Assembly: GCA_021463845.1 (NCBI GenBank)
Contig: JAJTXV010000003.1
Coordinates: 62,001 to 126,000 of the forward strand
Origin: Anaerolineales bacterium
GTDB lineage: Bacteria > Chloroflexota > Anaerolineae > Anaerolineales > UBA11579
Length of the DNA: 64,000 nucleotides
Direction of reading: 5' to 3'
Shown: piece after piece, positions 41,903 through 50,937 of the stretch
How positions within the stretch are numbered: position 1 is the stretch's first letter
Layout: each line of letters starts with the position of its first letter
The notes under the pieces: model-generated
Told to the model about the DNA's origin: nothing
Databases searched by the model: none
The model's input: the letters and a program-made list of their open reading frames with translations, nothing else
Made by a program: the position numbers and the translations under genes

Positions 41903-42721
41903 TTACTTACGCTTCTTTTTATCCGGCCGGGTGTGGCGGTAGATGAGCGTACCGGCCGCCAGCACCAGCACAACCGCCATCAGGGTCTGGTTGGCGTTGA
42001 AACCGCCCACCTGCGAAGCATCCAGGCGCAGGAAGTCGAGCAGGATGCGGATGGTGGGATAGGTGATCAGATAGGTCAGGAAGATGTCGCCCGGCTTGAG
42101 CGCCTTGCCGTACTTGCGGCCCAGCCAGATCAGGAAGAACACCGTAGCCAGGCTCCACAACGACTCATACAAAAAGATGGGGTGGTAGCGCGACACATCC
42201 GCAAACTCAGGCAGGCGGTGCGCTTCGTCAATGGTGATGGCCCACGGCAGGTCAGACGGAGCGCCGTACAGCTCCTGGTTGACGAAGTTGCCCCAGCGGC
42301 CGATCGCCTGGCCCAGCGCCAGCGGGGCGGCGATCACGTCCAGCCAGGCTGGCAATTTTTCGCCGTGCTTGCGGGCCATGATGTACAGGGCGATCACACC
42401 GCCCACCACGGCGCCGGGGATGCCCAGGCCGCCGCGCCACACCGCGATCGCATCCAGAGGATGGGTGAGGTAGTACATGGTGGTAACGCCGGCCTCCACC
42501 ATGCTGGGCGGCGGGGTCAGGATATGCCACAAACGGGCGCCAAGGATGCCGCCCAGCACGATCCACAGCAGGCTGTCCCAGATGAACTCGCTGTTCATCT
42601 TGCGTTCCTTGGCGATGCGTTCGCCAAGATAGGCGGCCGCGATCACGCCGCCCATCAGGATCAGGCCATAGAAATGAATGGTCAGCGGCCCGATATAAAT
42701 TGCAGTTTGGTCGATCGACAT
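41903..42721 (-). CDS. lgt: Prolipoprotein diacylglyceryl transferase
   Basis: It adds diacylglycerol to the lipobox cysteine of prolipoproteins in the membrane, the first step of lipoprotein maturation. The Lgt signature GQAIGRWGNFVNQELYG is complete. IHFYGLILMGGVIAA, WRGGLGIPGAVVG and YHPIFLYESLW are also present, with seven membrane helices over 272 residues. AAGGAGC precedes the ATG, nine bases after the phosphatidyltransferase gene. lspA is at 53500, and the window encodes several predicted lipoproteins. Confidence 0.95.
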   Translation of the reverse strand: MSIDQTAIYIGPLTIHFYGLILMGGVIAAAYLGERIAKERKMNSEFIWDSLLWIVLGGILGARLWHILTPPPSMVEAGVTTMYYLTHPLDAIAVWRGGLGIPGAVVGGVIALYIMARKHGEKLPAWLDVIAAPLALGQAIGRWGNFVNQELYGAPSDLPWAITIDEAHRLPEFADVSRYHPIFLYESLWSLATVFFLIWLGRKYGKALKPGDIFLTYLITYPTIRILLDFLRLDASQVGGFNANQTLMAVVLVLAAGTLIYRHTRPDKKKRK

Positions 42722-42730
42722 GCGTGCTCC

Positions 42731-43381
42731 TTACTTGCGGGGCTTGCGGGTTGGTTTGCGTTTGCGCCCGGCCGCGTTTGCGCTGGCGAGCTTGCGGGCT
42801 TCTGTGCGAACATGCCAAATGCGCTGGATGGCGGTGAGGTTTGCGCCGATGGCAATGATACTGACGCCGATCAGCGGAAGATTGAATAACAATGTCGGGC
42901 CGAGGATGAAGTAGCGCTCCACCCGGCTCAGCAGGCCGACCTTGGCCTCAAGCCCCACGCTTTGGGCGCGGGCCCGGATGTACGAGACCAGCACCGAGCC
43001 AAAGGCGCCAAGGTAACTGGCGACCGCCAGCCAGTGATGGTTGTTGAGGCTGGCCCACCACAGCAAGCCGCCGTAGACCACCAACTCGCCGTAGCGGTCG
43101 CTTACAGAGTCGACGAAGGCGCCGAACTCTTGCGATTCGCCGCGGCGGCGGGCCAGGGCGCCATCCAGGGCATCGAAGGGTGTCATGAGCAGCACCATCA
43201 AGCCGGCCATGGGGAAGTTGCCCTGGGCGGCGAACCAGGCGCCGACTGAGATGCCCAAAAAGCCCACGATGGTGAGCATATTGGGGGTTACACCGAGTTT
43301 GTATAGAAGTTCAACCGTGGGGTTGATAAGCCAGGCAAAGCTGATGCGCAGGCGGTCAGTGAAGGTTATGGGGTCGCGCAT
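42731..43381 (-). CDS. CDP-alcohol phosphatidyltransferase
   Basis: This membrane enzyme transfers a phosphatidyl group from CDP-diacylglycerol to an alcohol. The eight-residue metal motif is complete: DALDGALARRRGESQEFGAFVDSVSDR fits D-x2-D-G-x2-A-R-x8-G-x3-D-x3-D. Five or six membrane helices and a basic C-terminal tail follow. The product (phosphatidylglycerophosphate, inositol phosphate or another lipid) is not determined. ATG at 43381 is chosen at the first conserved region (MRDPITFTDRLR). TTG at 43423, which overlaps the ftsK stop by four bases, is a plausible coupled alternative. Confidence 0.85.
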   Translation of the reverse strand: MRDPITFTDRLRISFAWLINPTVELLYKLGVTPNMLTIVGFLGISVGAWFAAQGNFPMAGLMVLLMTPFDALDGALARRRGESQEFGAFVDSVSDRYGELVVYGGLLWWASLNNHHWLAVASYLGAFGSVLVSYIRARAQSVGLEAKVGLLSRVERYFILGPTLLFNLPLIGVSIIAIGANLTAIQRIWHVRTEARKLASANAAGRKRKPTRKPRK

Positions 43382-43419
43382 GGAAGTGATGGCTATGCTA
43401 CTGGAGCGCGCGAGCGGTG

Positions 43420-45672
43420 TCAAGCGACATCATCATCCCCATCCTCGCCGCCAAAGTTGTCAAGGTCCATCAGCACTTCGCGCTCGCGGCCGCCGCTTTG
43501 CGCCGGGCCGAGCACGCCCATCTCTTCGAGCTCATCCACCAGGCGGGCGGCCCGCGGGTAGCCCACCTTCAGCGCGCGCTGCAGGTGCGAGGCGCTGGAC
43601 TTGCCGGTGACGCGGATCACGTCAATGGCGCGGTCGATCAACTCATCGCGGTCTTCACTCAGCGCTTCGCGCTGCAACAAGCTGTCCCACGGGGCAGAGA
43701 TGTCTTCGTCGGGCGGCCAGGCCTTCTGCCAATAGGCGATGACCGCTTCGATCTCGGCGTCCGTGATCATGACGCCCTGCGAGCGCATGGGGCCGGCGGC
43801 CTCGGGCGAGAGGTAGAGCATGTCGCCGCGTCCCAGCAGCGATTCGGCGCCAGTGGTGTCCAGGATCACGCGCGAGTCGATGGCCGAGGCGACCGCGAAC
43901 GAAATACGCGCCGGAAAGTTGGCCTTGATGAGGCCAGTGACCACATCTGTGCTGGGGCGCTGGGTCGCCACCACCAGGTGGATGCCGACGGCGCGGGCCA
44001 TCTGCGCCAGGCGCACCAGGGTGCTCTCAGTATGCTCAGCGGTGTTCATCATCAGGTCGGCCAGCTCATCGATCAAGACGACGATGCGCGGCAGACGTTC
44101 GGCGTCTTCCTGCTTCTCAACCTTGCGGTTGAAGCCGTCAATATCGCGCACACGTTCTTTTTCTAGCAGTTTGTAGCGGCGCTGCATCTCGGCCACCACC
44201 CAGCGCAGGCTGGCGGTGATGCGCTCGAGCTCGGTTTCCACTTTGCCGATCAGGTGCGGCAGGCCGTTGAAGCGCACCAGCTCGACCATCTTGGGGTCAA
44301 GCATCACCAGGCGCAGATCGGCCGGGCTGTTGTTCATCATCAAGCACACCGCGATGGCCGAGATGAGTACAGACTTGCCGGAGCCCGTGGTGCCAGCCAC
44401 CAAAAGGTGCGGCATGCGCGCCAGGTCGGCCGCAATAGGCTCGCCCGAAACATCCCGCCCCAGCGCAATGCCGAGCTGCGAGTTGAGCTTGTGGAAGGCC
44501 ATGCTCTCCAAAATGGGGCGCATGCGCACCGTCATGGTGCGCAGGTTGGGCACCTCAATACCAACGTAGGAGCGGCCGGGCACCGGCGCCTGGATGCGCA
44601 GGCGCTGGGCGGAGAGCGCCAGCGCCAGGTCGCGCTGCAAGGCGGAGATCTGGGCCACGCGCACACGCTGGCCGCCCTCGCCCTGCGGGTCACCGGGGCG
44701 CTGGATGTAGCCGGGCTCCACCGCGAACTGCGTCACCGTAGGCCCAACCTGGAAGTCGATCACTTTGGCAGGCACACCCAGCTCGGCCAGCGCTTTCTCC
44801 AGCAGGCCTGCCATCTCGTTGATGTGGCGCTCGTCGGGGCGCGTGCTGCGCTCTTCCACCAACAGTTTGAGTGGCGGCAGATCCGCCGAACGCGGCACGG
44901 CCGCCTTGGCGGGCTTCTTCTGCTCCTCGCTCAGTTTGAAATCCTTGCGGTACTCGGCCGGCAGCCGTTGGCGCCGCGGCCGCGGCGCGGCAACAGGCTC
45001 GTCCTCCGGCTCGATATCCGCGCTCATCGGCGAGGCGCTGAACACCGGCTCATCATCAAACTCAAAGCTGGGCAGCTTGGACTCAGCGCCGCCCAGTTGG
45101 CCGCGCAGCCAGGCCACCTGGCTGAAGGCCCACAGACCCGCCAGGCCGGCCACGGCCAGGAAAACCAAGCCAGTGATGCCGAGCGAGAGCCAGTTGGGCA
45201 AAATGCTGTCGAGCAGCAGGTGCAGGCCTTCGGCCAGCCCCCAGCCGATCAGGCCGCCGGCCCTGCCGGCTTCGGCCTGCTCCAGCGAGAGGCCGGTGAC
45301 CAGGCTGAGCAAGCCCAAGGAAGCGAATACGGCAATTTCAAATGCGATGAGGCGCGCCGGCGAAAGGCTGGCGCCGAGGCGGCGGCGCTGCAACAGCTGC
45401 CAGCCCGCCAAGCCCAGCCCGATCACCACCAGCACCGAGCCCCAGCCCAGCCAGCGCCGCCATACGCCCACCCAGGGCGAGAGCCACGCGCCGCCCGTCA
45501 GGCCCACCAGGCCCAGGATGGTGATCACCGCCAGGGCGATCAACAGCACGCCGACCACATCTGAGACATAGTCGGCTGGCCCGCCTTGCAGCCAGCCCAC
45601 CCGCTCCCATAGGGAGCGTTGGGGCGGGCGTTGCGTAGCCATATTGCGCTGCTGCGATGGTTGTTTAGGCAT
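43420..45672 (-). CDS. ftsK: DNA translocase FtsK/SpoIIIE
   Basis: It pumps chromosomal DNA through the closing septum. Four to five N-terminal membrane helices are followed by an acidic/proline linker and the RecA-like motor. The motor has Walker A AGTTGSGKSVLIS, Walker B RIVVLIDELADLMM, and VRLAQMARAVGIHLVVATQRPSTDVVTGLIKANFPARISF. The C-terminal winged-helix gamma domain is present (LIDRAIDVIRVTGKSSASHLQRALKVGYPRAARLVDELEEMGVLGP). ATG at 45672 has GGAGAG upstream and overlaps the stop of the S1 gene by eight bases; an earlier in-frame start six codons upstream lacks this site. Confidence 0.95.
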   Translation of the reverse strand: MPKQPSQQRNMATQRPPQRSLWERVGWLQGGPADYVSDVVGVLLIALAVITILGLVGLTGGAWLSPWVGVWRRWLGWGSVLVVIGLGLAGWQLLQRRRLGASLSPARLIAFEIAVFASLGLLSLVTGLSLEQAEAGRAGGLIGWGLAEGLHLLLDSILPNWLSLGITGLVFLAVAGLAGLWAFSQVAWLRGQLGGAESKLPSFEFDDEPVFSASPMSADIEPEDEPVAAPRPRRQRLPAEYRKDFKLSEEQKKPAKAAVPRSADLPPLKLLVEERSTRPDERHINEMAGLLEKALAELGVPAKVIDFQVGPTVTQFAVEPGYIQRPGDPQGEGGQRVRVAQISALQRDLALALSAQRLRIQAPVPGRSYVGIEVPNLRTMTVRMRPILESMAFHKLNSQLGIALGRDVSGEPIAADLARMPHLLVAGTTGSGKSVLISAIAVCLMMNNSPADLRLVMLDPKMVELVRFNGLPHLIGKVETELERITASLRWVVAEMQRRYKLLEKERVRDIDGFNRKVEKQEDAERLPRIVVLIDELADLMMNTAEHTESTLVRLAQMARAVGIHLVVATQRPSTDVVTGLIKANFPARISFAVASAIDSRVILDTTGAESLLGRGDMLYLSPEAAGPMRSQGVMITDAEIEAVIAYWQKAWPPDEDISAPWDSLLQREALSEDRDELIDRAIDVIRVTGKSSASHLQRALKVGYPRAARLVDELEEMGVLGPAQSGGREREVLMDLDNFGGEDGDDDVA

Positions 45673-46711
45673 GCTCTCCGGGGGTTTCAAGCCAGGCGGG
45701 GCCTTCGGCCTGGTCCTTCCATGGTTCGCCGAGCAACTGCAGGCTCAAGCGCTGGCGCTCAGGCTCCACCTGCAGCACTTTCACCTGCACCTGCATGCCG
45801 TTCTCCAGCACCAGGCGGGGATCGAGGCGATGGTGCAGGCCCATTTGAGTAATGTGGATCAGGCCCTCCAGCCCTTCTTCCAATTTGGCGAAGGCACCAA
45901 AGTGTACAACTTCGGTGATCTCGGCGCTGGTTTCTGCACCTTCAGGGAAGCGCTCCAGCACGCTGGCCCACGGGTTGTGCTGGCCGCGTTTGACGCTCAG
46001 CGAGACGCGCTCGAGGTCACTGTTGATCTCAAGCACCACCACGGTGAGCACCTGGCCGGGCGAAGCCACTTCGCGCGGGTGGCCGACCCGGCCCCACGAC
46101 AGCTCGGAGATATGCACCAGGCCCTCCACGCCGCCCAAGTCAATGAACAGGCCAAAGTTGGTGACGTTGGTGACCTTGCCCTCTACCTGCTGGCCGGGCT
46201 GCAGGGTTTGCAGCAAGCCTTGGCGCGAGCCGGGGGCGCTCTCCGCCGCCCGCTCGGAAAGCACGATGCGGCCGCGCTCCGGGTCACACTCGATCACCTT
46301 GAGCTCCATTTCCTTGCCCATGTAGCTTTCAAGCAGCTTCTCGGTAATGCGCTGGCCGTTGGCAGTGGCCTGTAGATGCGAACGCGGCACAAAGCCCTGG
46401 AATTCCTGGGCGCGTACCAGCAGGCCACCCTTGTTCCAGCTCACCACTTCGGCGTAGCACACCGTCTCGTTCTCCTGCAGCTCCAGCACGCGGCGCCAGT
46501 CCACCCAGCCCATGCTCTCATCGCTCTTGGGTTTGGGCGCCGGGCCGCGGCCGCCTGTGCGCTGGCCGCCACGCGGGCCGCCCGGCCGTTGGCCGGGGCG
46601 CTTGCCCTGCGGGCGGCGCGGCGCGCTCCCCAGGTGGTCATCAGCTAGTGAACCACCCCACCCTTCACTACGCGGGGCAGAGGAATTTCTGGCGCGGTTG
46701 TACTCATTCAT
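45665..46711 (-). CDS. RNA-binding protein with three S1 domains
   Basis: A low-complexity Arg/Gly/Pro-rich N terminus (residues 1-65) is followed by three S1 modules. They are at about 85-155 (AEVVSWNKGGLLVRAQEFQGFVPRSHL), 170-240 (GKVTNVTNFGLFIDLGGVEGLVHISELSW) and 255-325 (AEITEVVHFGAFAKLEEGLEGLIHITQM). The layout resembles a short ribosomal protein S1, as found in Gram-positive and Chloroflexota genomes, and suggests a translation role. The ATG at 46711 overlaps the stop of the 7TM-GAF gene (TGATG); a GTG one codon earlier is possible. Confidence 0.88.
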   Translation of the reverse strand: MNEYNRARNSSAPRSEGWGGSLADDHLGSAPRRPQGKRPGQRPGGPRGGQRTGGRGPAPKPKSDESMGWVDWRRVLELQENETVCYAEVVSWNKGGLLVRAQEFQGFVPRSHLQATANGQRITEKLLESYMGKEMELKVIECDPERGRIVLSERAAESAPGSRQGLLQTLQPGQQVEGKVTNVTNFGLFIDLGGVEGLVHISELSWGRVGHPREVASPGQVLTVVVLEINSDLERVSLSVKRGQHNPWASVLERFPEGAETSAEITEVVHFGAFAKLEEGLEGLIHITQMGLHHRLDPRLVLENGMQVQVKVLQVEPERQRLSLQLLGEPWKDQAEGPAWLETPGEHA

Positions 46712-48612
46712 CACTGTGATTCCTTTCCATTCTTCACGGCAAGAGTGTCTTTTTCCATTTCAAGCAAGCTGCGGGCCACACTCTCGATGGCGACGCGCTG
46801 CTTGCGATACAGATCAGCTTCAGACATGGCCAGGCGCATGGCAACCTCGCGCACTTTGCGGCCTTGCATGAACTTCATTTCGAGCAGGTTGTACAGCATC
46901 CACTCGCCGTTGAGGCGCGGCTCGCCCTCCGGGCGGTTACGCTCAATGGCGGTCTTCAAAATGGCGCGCATCGCCAGCGAAGGGTTGCCCTCATGCTGGT
47001 CGAGGGCGCCTTGCACCACCTGCAGGCTGCGCAACGGGCTCTGGGTGAGCCGCGGGCCGCCCCAGTAATGCGTCAGCGCATCGCGTACCCACTTGACCAG
47101 GTCCTTGTACTTGGGCAGTTTCTCCACATCGCTCAGCACTTCGCCCTGGTCATAGCGCGAGGCGGCCCGCAAGCGCTGGATGACCTCTACGCGCGGGGTC
47201 AAGCTTTGCAGCGAGCGCAGCACTTCGCCCTGCTGGCGGCGGTCCTCCAGCGCCTGGGCGGCGCGCGCCCCCAGGCTCTCAAAGGCGCGCAGCTGCTCTT
47301 CGCTCAGCTCGCCCCGGCGGCCGCGCTGCACGCCCAGCATGCCGATCAGCTGCTTGCCGTCGCTGCCATGCAGCGGCAGCAAGCGGTACCCGCTCCAGGT
47401 GAACACCTGCCCGCCATTCTGCTTGCCGGCCACTTCGAGCAGGTCTTTGGATTTGTCATCATCCCGCAAATTGCGCGAGCCAACCTCCACCACGGTCTGC
47501 ATCTGCCCGTCCTGCAGGCTCACCACGAAAGCGGACTTGCTCTGGAAGCGGTCGCACACGGAGGCCAGCACGGCCTCCAAAAACTGGCGCATATCGGCAT
47601 CGGTAAGGAAGCGCTCCGGCAGCTCCTGCAGGAACTGCATGTCGTCCTCGCTGGCGCCGAAGATCAGCCATTTTTCCAGCACCGGCGCGGCCAGGGTCAG
47701 CACATGCGAGACCAGCAAGGTTGAAAGCCCCACCAGGATAGGCAGCACGACCCCATCCTGAATTTGCAGGATGCGGCCAATATCATCGGCCCAGGGGATC
47801 AGTGCCAGCACGATGAAGACCGTCACCGGCCCGCGCAGCAGCCAGCGGAACAGGCGGCTCTTGACCACCCGGTCGGGCCAGGGCACGCCAAAGAATGCGG
47901 TGGCGTAGGCCATCGCCACCATGGCGTAGAAGACGAATACATTCGCGATCGAGGCTGTGAGGAAGAACAGGATCGGCACCGCCGCCGCCAGCTCGCCGGC
48001 CAGCAGCAGGAAGGGATAGCTGCCCACCGCCACGGCGATCGAGCCGACCAACAGATAGGTCATGCGGCGGCGGCTGGCAGTAAGCACGGTGCGCTTCCAG
48101 GCCCGGTAGATCACCGAGAGCGCCATCAGAATCGTGACGACGTAGTAGACGCTGAAGCCCAGCGAGAGCGAGGTCAGCGTGAGATGTGGCATGGGCTGGC
48201 CTTCGGCCACCAGCGGGCCGAGGAACAGCGTGGTGGGCAGCAGCAGCGAGAACGCCGCCGAAATAAAGTACGAAAAGCGCACCGCCCAGCGGCGACGGCC
48301 ACGCGAGGGGCGCCCAGTGGTCTCCAGCAGGGCGTCAGAGAAGTGCAAATAAGCCGCCGGCAGGAACAGGGTGCCCATCCACTGCAAACGCAGCCACACT
48401 TCCAGGCTGCTGGACTGGCTGAGCACCCCCGCCACCGCCTCGCCTGAGAAGCTGACCATGACACAGGCCAGGATGACGGCGAAGGCCCGCGAGATGCGGT
48501 CACGCAGATTAAAGGTCAGGGCGCGTAGGAACAGCGACAGCGCCGTGATGGCGATGCCGGCCTCAAATATTCGGTTGATGGTTTGCAAACTTCTCAGAAC
48601 CCAATCATCCAT
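46711..48612 (-). CDS. 7TM-GAF membrane receptor with C-terminal helix-turn-helix-like region, no kinase domain
   Basis: About eight to nine membrane helices cover residues 10-310, in the style of the N-terminal 7TM region of sensor kinases. A GAF-like domain (about 330-465) follows: FLTDADMRQFLEAVLASVCDRFQSKSAFVV...LIGMLGVQRG...ALEDRRQ. No histidine box, ATPase domain or cyclase motif is present. Instead the last 100 residues end in a segment like sigma-70 region 4 (MLYNLLEMKFMQGRKVREVAMRLAMSEADLYRKQRVAIESVARSLLEME). It may be a one-component membrane regulator, which is inference. It lies in a run of overlapping genes with GNAT, S1 and ftsK. Confidence 0.8.
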   Translation of the reverse strand: MDDWVLRSLQTINRIFEAGIAITALSLFLRALTFNLRDRISRAFAVILACVMVSFSGEAVAGVLSQSSSLEVWLRLQWMGTLFLPAAYLHFSDALLETTGRPSRGRRRWAVRFSYFISAAFSLLLPTTLFLGPLVAEGQPMPHLTLTSLSLGFSVYYVVTILMALSVIYRAWKRTVLTASRRRMTYLLVGSIAVAVGSYPFLLLAGELAAAVPILFFLTASIANVFVFYAMVAMAYATAFFGVPWPDRVVKSRLFRWLLRGPVTVFIVLALIPWADDIGRILQIQDGVVLPILVGLSTLLVSHVLTLAAPVLEKWLIFGASEDDMQFLQELPERFLTDADMRQFLEAVLASVCDRFQSKSAFVVSLQDGQMQTVVEVGSRNLRDDDKSKDLLEVAGKQNGGQVFTWSGYRLLPLHGSDGKQLIGMLGVQRGRRGELSEEQLRAFESLGARAAQALEDRRQQGEVLRSLQSLTPRVEVIQRLRAASRYDQGEVLSDVEKLPKYKDLVKWVRDALTHYWGGPRLTQSPLRSLQVVQGALDQHEGNPSLAMRAILKTAIERNRPEGEPRLNGEWMLYNLLEMKFMQGRKVREVAMRLAMSEADLYRKQRVAIESVARSLLEMEKDTLAVKNGKESQ

Positions 48613-48634
48613 GCCGTTTCAACTTTAAAAGTGG

Positions 48635-49186
48635 TTATGTCAAACGCTTGGCAAAGAACAGCGCAATATCCTGATTTTCATAATAGCGGTCACTAAACCC
48701 GGCAAATTCAAAGGCCAGCTTCTGGGCCAGCTTGATGGCCGGTTGATTCTTGGCCTGCATCTCCAGCACCAGGCGCTGGCAGCCGTGCTCACGCGCCCAA
48801 GCCTGGGCGCCCAGCACCAGGCGGCTGCCCACGCCGCGGCGGCGCTGGCTGGCCGCCACCACCACATCCGTGACCCACGCAGTCGAGGGCACCAGTTGCG
48901 TGGTGAGGGCCGCATAGCCGATGGGCTGGCCCTCGGCTTCGGCCAATAGGGCCAGGCTGCGTTGCGCAAGCAAGGCGGCCTGGGCCTGCTTGGGGCGCGG
49001 GTAGGCCACCTGCATCAGGCGCGGCAAACGCATCTCGCGGAAGCGCGCCCCCATGCGCGGGGTGGTCGCGTCCACTTCCATCTGCCACACATGCTCAGTG
49101 GAATACCCGTGATCCAGCGCCATCAAGGCGGGGTGATCGTCCTCGGTCACCGGACGCAGGCTGACCTGCAATTTCGGTTCGTTCAT
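48635..49186 (-). CDS. GNAT family N-acetyltransferase
   Basis: This 183-residue protein has the acetyl-CoA-binding core VVVAASQRRRGVGSRLVLGAQAWAREHGCQRLVLEMQAKNQPAIKLAQKLAFEFAGFSDRYY, with the Q/R-x-x-G-x-G/A loop as RRGVGS. The substrate is unknown. Its ATG overlaps the stop of the Ig-like membrane protein gene by four bases. Confidence 0.9.
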   Translation of the reverse strand: MNEPKLQVSLRPVTEDDHPALMALDHGYSTEHVWQMEVDATTPRMGARFREMRLPRLMQVAYPRPKQAQAALLAQRSLALLAEAEGQPIGYAALTTQLVPSTAWVTDVVVAASQRRRGVGSRLVLGAQAWAREHGCQRLVLEMQAKNQPAIKLAQKLAFEFAGFSDRYYENQDIALFFAKRLT

Positions 49187-49881
49187 GAACTTGGCGCCTC
49201 AATACGCACAGGGACGCGGCAGGGCGGCAGCTCGCTGCCGCTGCTGTCCGTCACCACCAATTGCAGCACATAATCGCCAGTGGGCAGGCGCGAAGTATCC
49301 CAGTTCTCCACCAGCACGTCATCCCGAATGATCGAGCGGCCAGCCTGGATGGTGAGCCACAGCTCTTCCTCGGCGCGGGCCACTTCAAATTTGTAGAAGC
49401 CAAAATTGGTCACATCCACCGTGCCAATGATCGAAACCGAGCCGCTTAGCGAAGCGCCGGGTTCCGGGTCCGTGATGGCGATCTGGGCCGGTATACACGC
49501 CTCCGGGTTCACCGCCACAGTGGGCAGCGCGGTGGCAGTGGCCAGCACCTCATCGCCGGCGGGCGTAACCGTGGTGGCCCCGGTTTGGGATTCCATCGAG
49601 AGGGAAAGGGTGGGAGTAGCCAAAAGATCCTGAGCAGGCAACGAGGTGGCCACAAAGGTCACCATGACAAAAACGCCGACTGCGATCACCAGCATGCCGA
49701 ACAGCATCAGGGCCGCCTGGTTCAGCCGCTCGCGGCTGGCCTGGCGCTCCAGGCCATAGTGGGCCTCGCGCACTTCCTGCCAGGCGAGCAGGAAACGATA
49801 GAAATACAGAATGCCAGCCAGGCCCAGTAAAAAGTACAGGACCGCTTCATATTGAACGAAAAATCTTAATACTTCAGCCAT
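49183..49881 (-). CDS. Membrane protein with two helices and an external Ig-like domain
   Basis: Two N-terminal membrane helices (VLYFLLGLAGILYFYRFLLAW and ALMLFGMLVIAVGVFVMVTFVA) flank a short charged loop. A Ser/Thr-rich spacer leads to a domain of about 95 residues with the beta-sandwich pattern IAITDPEPGASLSGSVSIIGTVDVTNFGFYKFEVA...SRLPTGDYVLQLVVTDSSGSELPPCRVPV. This domain probably lies outside the cell. No function is known. It is 12 bases downstream of the purine nucleoside phosphorylase gene and overlaps the GNAT gene by four bases. Confidence 0.8.
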   Translation of the reverse strand: MAEVLRFFVQYEAVLYFLLGLAGILYFYRFLLAWQEVREAHYGLERQASRERLNQAALMLFGMLVIAVGVFVMVTFVATSLPAQDLLATPTLSLSMESQTGATTVTPAGDEVLATATALPTVAVNPEACIPAQIAITDPEPGASLSGSVSIIGTVDVTNFGFYKFEVARAEEELWLTIQAGRSIIRDDVLVENWDTSRLPTGDYVLQLVVTDSSGSELPPCRVPVRIEAPSS

Positions 49882-49893
49882 CGGAGCAACACG

Positions 49894-50730
49894 TTACAGC
49901 TTGCGCAGCACCCCGCGAACCAACTGGGTAAGTTTGGGCGCCAGCACCGTGCCCGCCTCCAGCACTTCTTCGTGGGTGGTCTCGGTGTTGCCGTCCAGGT
50001 TGGCTTTGTTGCTGACGCCGGAGACGCCCAGCACCCGCGTGCCGCTGTGGCGGGCGATGGTGGCTTCCGGCACGGTGGACATGCCCACCGCGTCCACCCC
50101 GATGCCACGGAGGAAGCGCAGATCGGCCGGGGTTTCAAAACTGGGGCCGGCCAGGCAGCAGTACACACCTTCACGCAGGCCAATGTGCTCGGCCGCGGCC
50201 ACTTCACGGGTCAGGGACTGCAGTTGGCGGTCGTACACCTGGCTCATATCTGGGAAGCGCGGGCCAAGCTCATCAAGATTGGGGCCGCGCAGCGGGTTCT
50301 GGCCGGCCATGCCGATCAGGTTGAGGTGGTCAGTGATCAGCATCAGGTCACCCGGCTCAAACTCCGGGTTGACCGCGCCGGCCGCATTGGTGATCACGAT
50401 GATCTCGATCCCCAGCGCCTGCATGACCCGCACCGGCAGGCCCAAGCGCGGCATGTCGTAGCCTTCGTAATAATGCGTACGGCCCTGCATCACGACAACA
50501 TTCTGGCCTTCCAGGCTGCCCAGCACCAGGCGGCCAGCGTGGCCCTTGACGCCAGAGATCGGCCAGCCGGGAATGTCGCTGTACGGGACGTATTGCGGAT
50601 TTTCGATGGATTCGGCTAATGAGCCCAAGCCAGAGCCCAATATCATGCCTACCCGGGGCTTTTGGTCAGTCTTTTTTTGAATTGCAGCGGCTGCAGCTTG
50701 AATATCGGCAATGGTGAGGAAATCACCCAT
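49894..50730 (-). CDS. Purine nucleoside phosphorylase (trimeric type)
   Basis: It splits purine nucleosides with phosphate for base salvage. The low-molecular-mass family pattern is clear over 278 residues: VGMILGSGLGSLAE, GVKGHAGRLVLGSLEGQNVVVMQGRTHYYEGY, ITNAAGAVNPEFEPGDLMLITDHLNLIG, YCCLAGPSFETPADLRFLRGIGVDAVGMSTVPEATIARH and VSGVSNKA. It heads the minus-strand run that continues to lgt. GGAGC lies nine bases before the ATG, and TATAAT at 50785-50790 is the likely -10. Confidence 0.94.
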   Translation of the reverse strand: MGDFLTIADIQAAAAAIQKKTDQKPRVGMILGSGLGSLAESIENPQYVPYSDIPGWPISGVKGHAGRLVLGSLEGQNVVVMQGRTHYYEGYDMPRLGLPVRVMQALGIEIIVITNAAGAVNPEFEPGDLMLITDHLNLIGMAGQNPLRGPNLDELGPRFPDMSQVYDRQLQSLTREVAAAEHIGLREGVYCCLAGPSFETPADLRFLRGIGVDAVGMSTVPEATIARHSGTRVLGVSGVSNKANLDGNTETTHEEVLEAGTVLAPKLTQLVRGVLRKL

Positions 50731-50784
50731 CTATGTTCTGCTCCATTGGAAGGTTGATAAAAACGCTAAAGGACAATAAGCAAA

Positions 50785-50790
50785 ATTATA
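50785..50790 (-). promoter_or_regulatory. -10 box of the purine nucleoside phosphorylase operon
   Basis: TATAAT on the minus strand gives a leader of about 48 bases. The -35 is weak. Confidence 0.5.
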
Positions 50791-50883
50791 ACAGTGGCCC
50801 GATACCCCAGCCCCTGAAACAGCTAAGCGGTTGCTGAGCGCAGGATGAGATATTGCCGCCTACCCGCAAATCCCCACCTGTCT

Positions 50884-50935
50884 GTCATTGCGAGGACGTG
50901 AAGCGGCGTAGCCGCTGAACGACGTGGCAATCTGG
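50884..50935. repeat. Dispersed repeat, family B
   Basis: GTCATTGCGAG...GGCAATCTGG with an inner AAGCGGCGTAGCCGCT stem abuts the 3' end of the threonine aldolase gene. Confidence 0.8.
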
Positions 50936-50937
50936 GT

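Noticed and set aside
46711-48612. Calling the 7TM-GAF protein a histidine kinase
   Set aside because: No phospho-acceptor H-box and no N, G1, F or G2 boxes of a HATPase domain are present after the GAF region.
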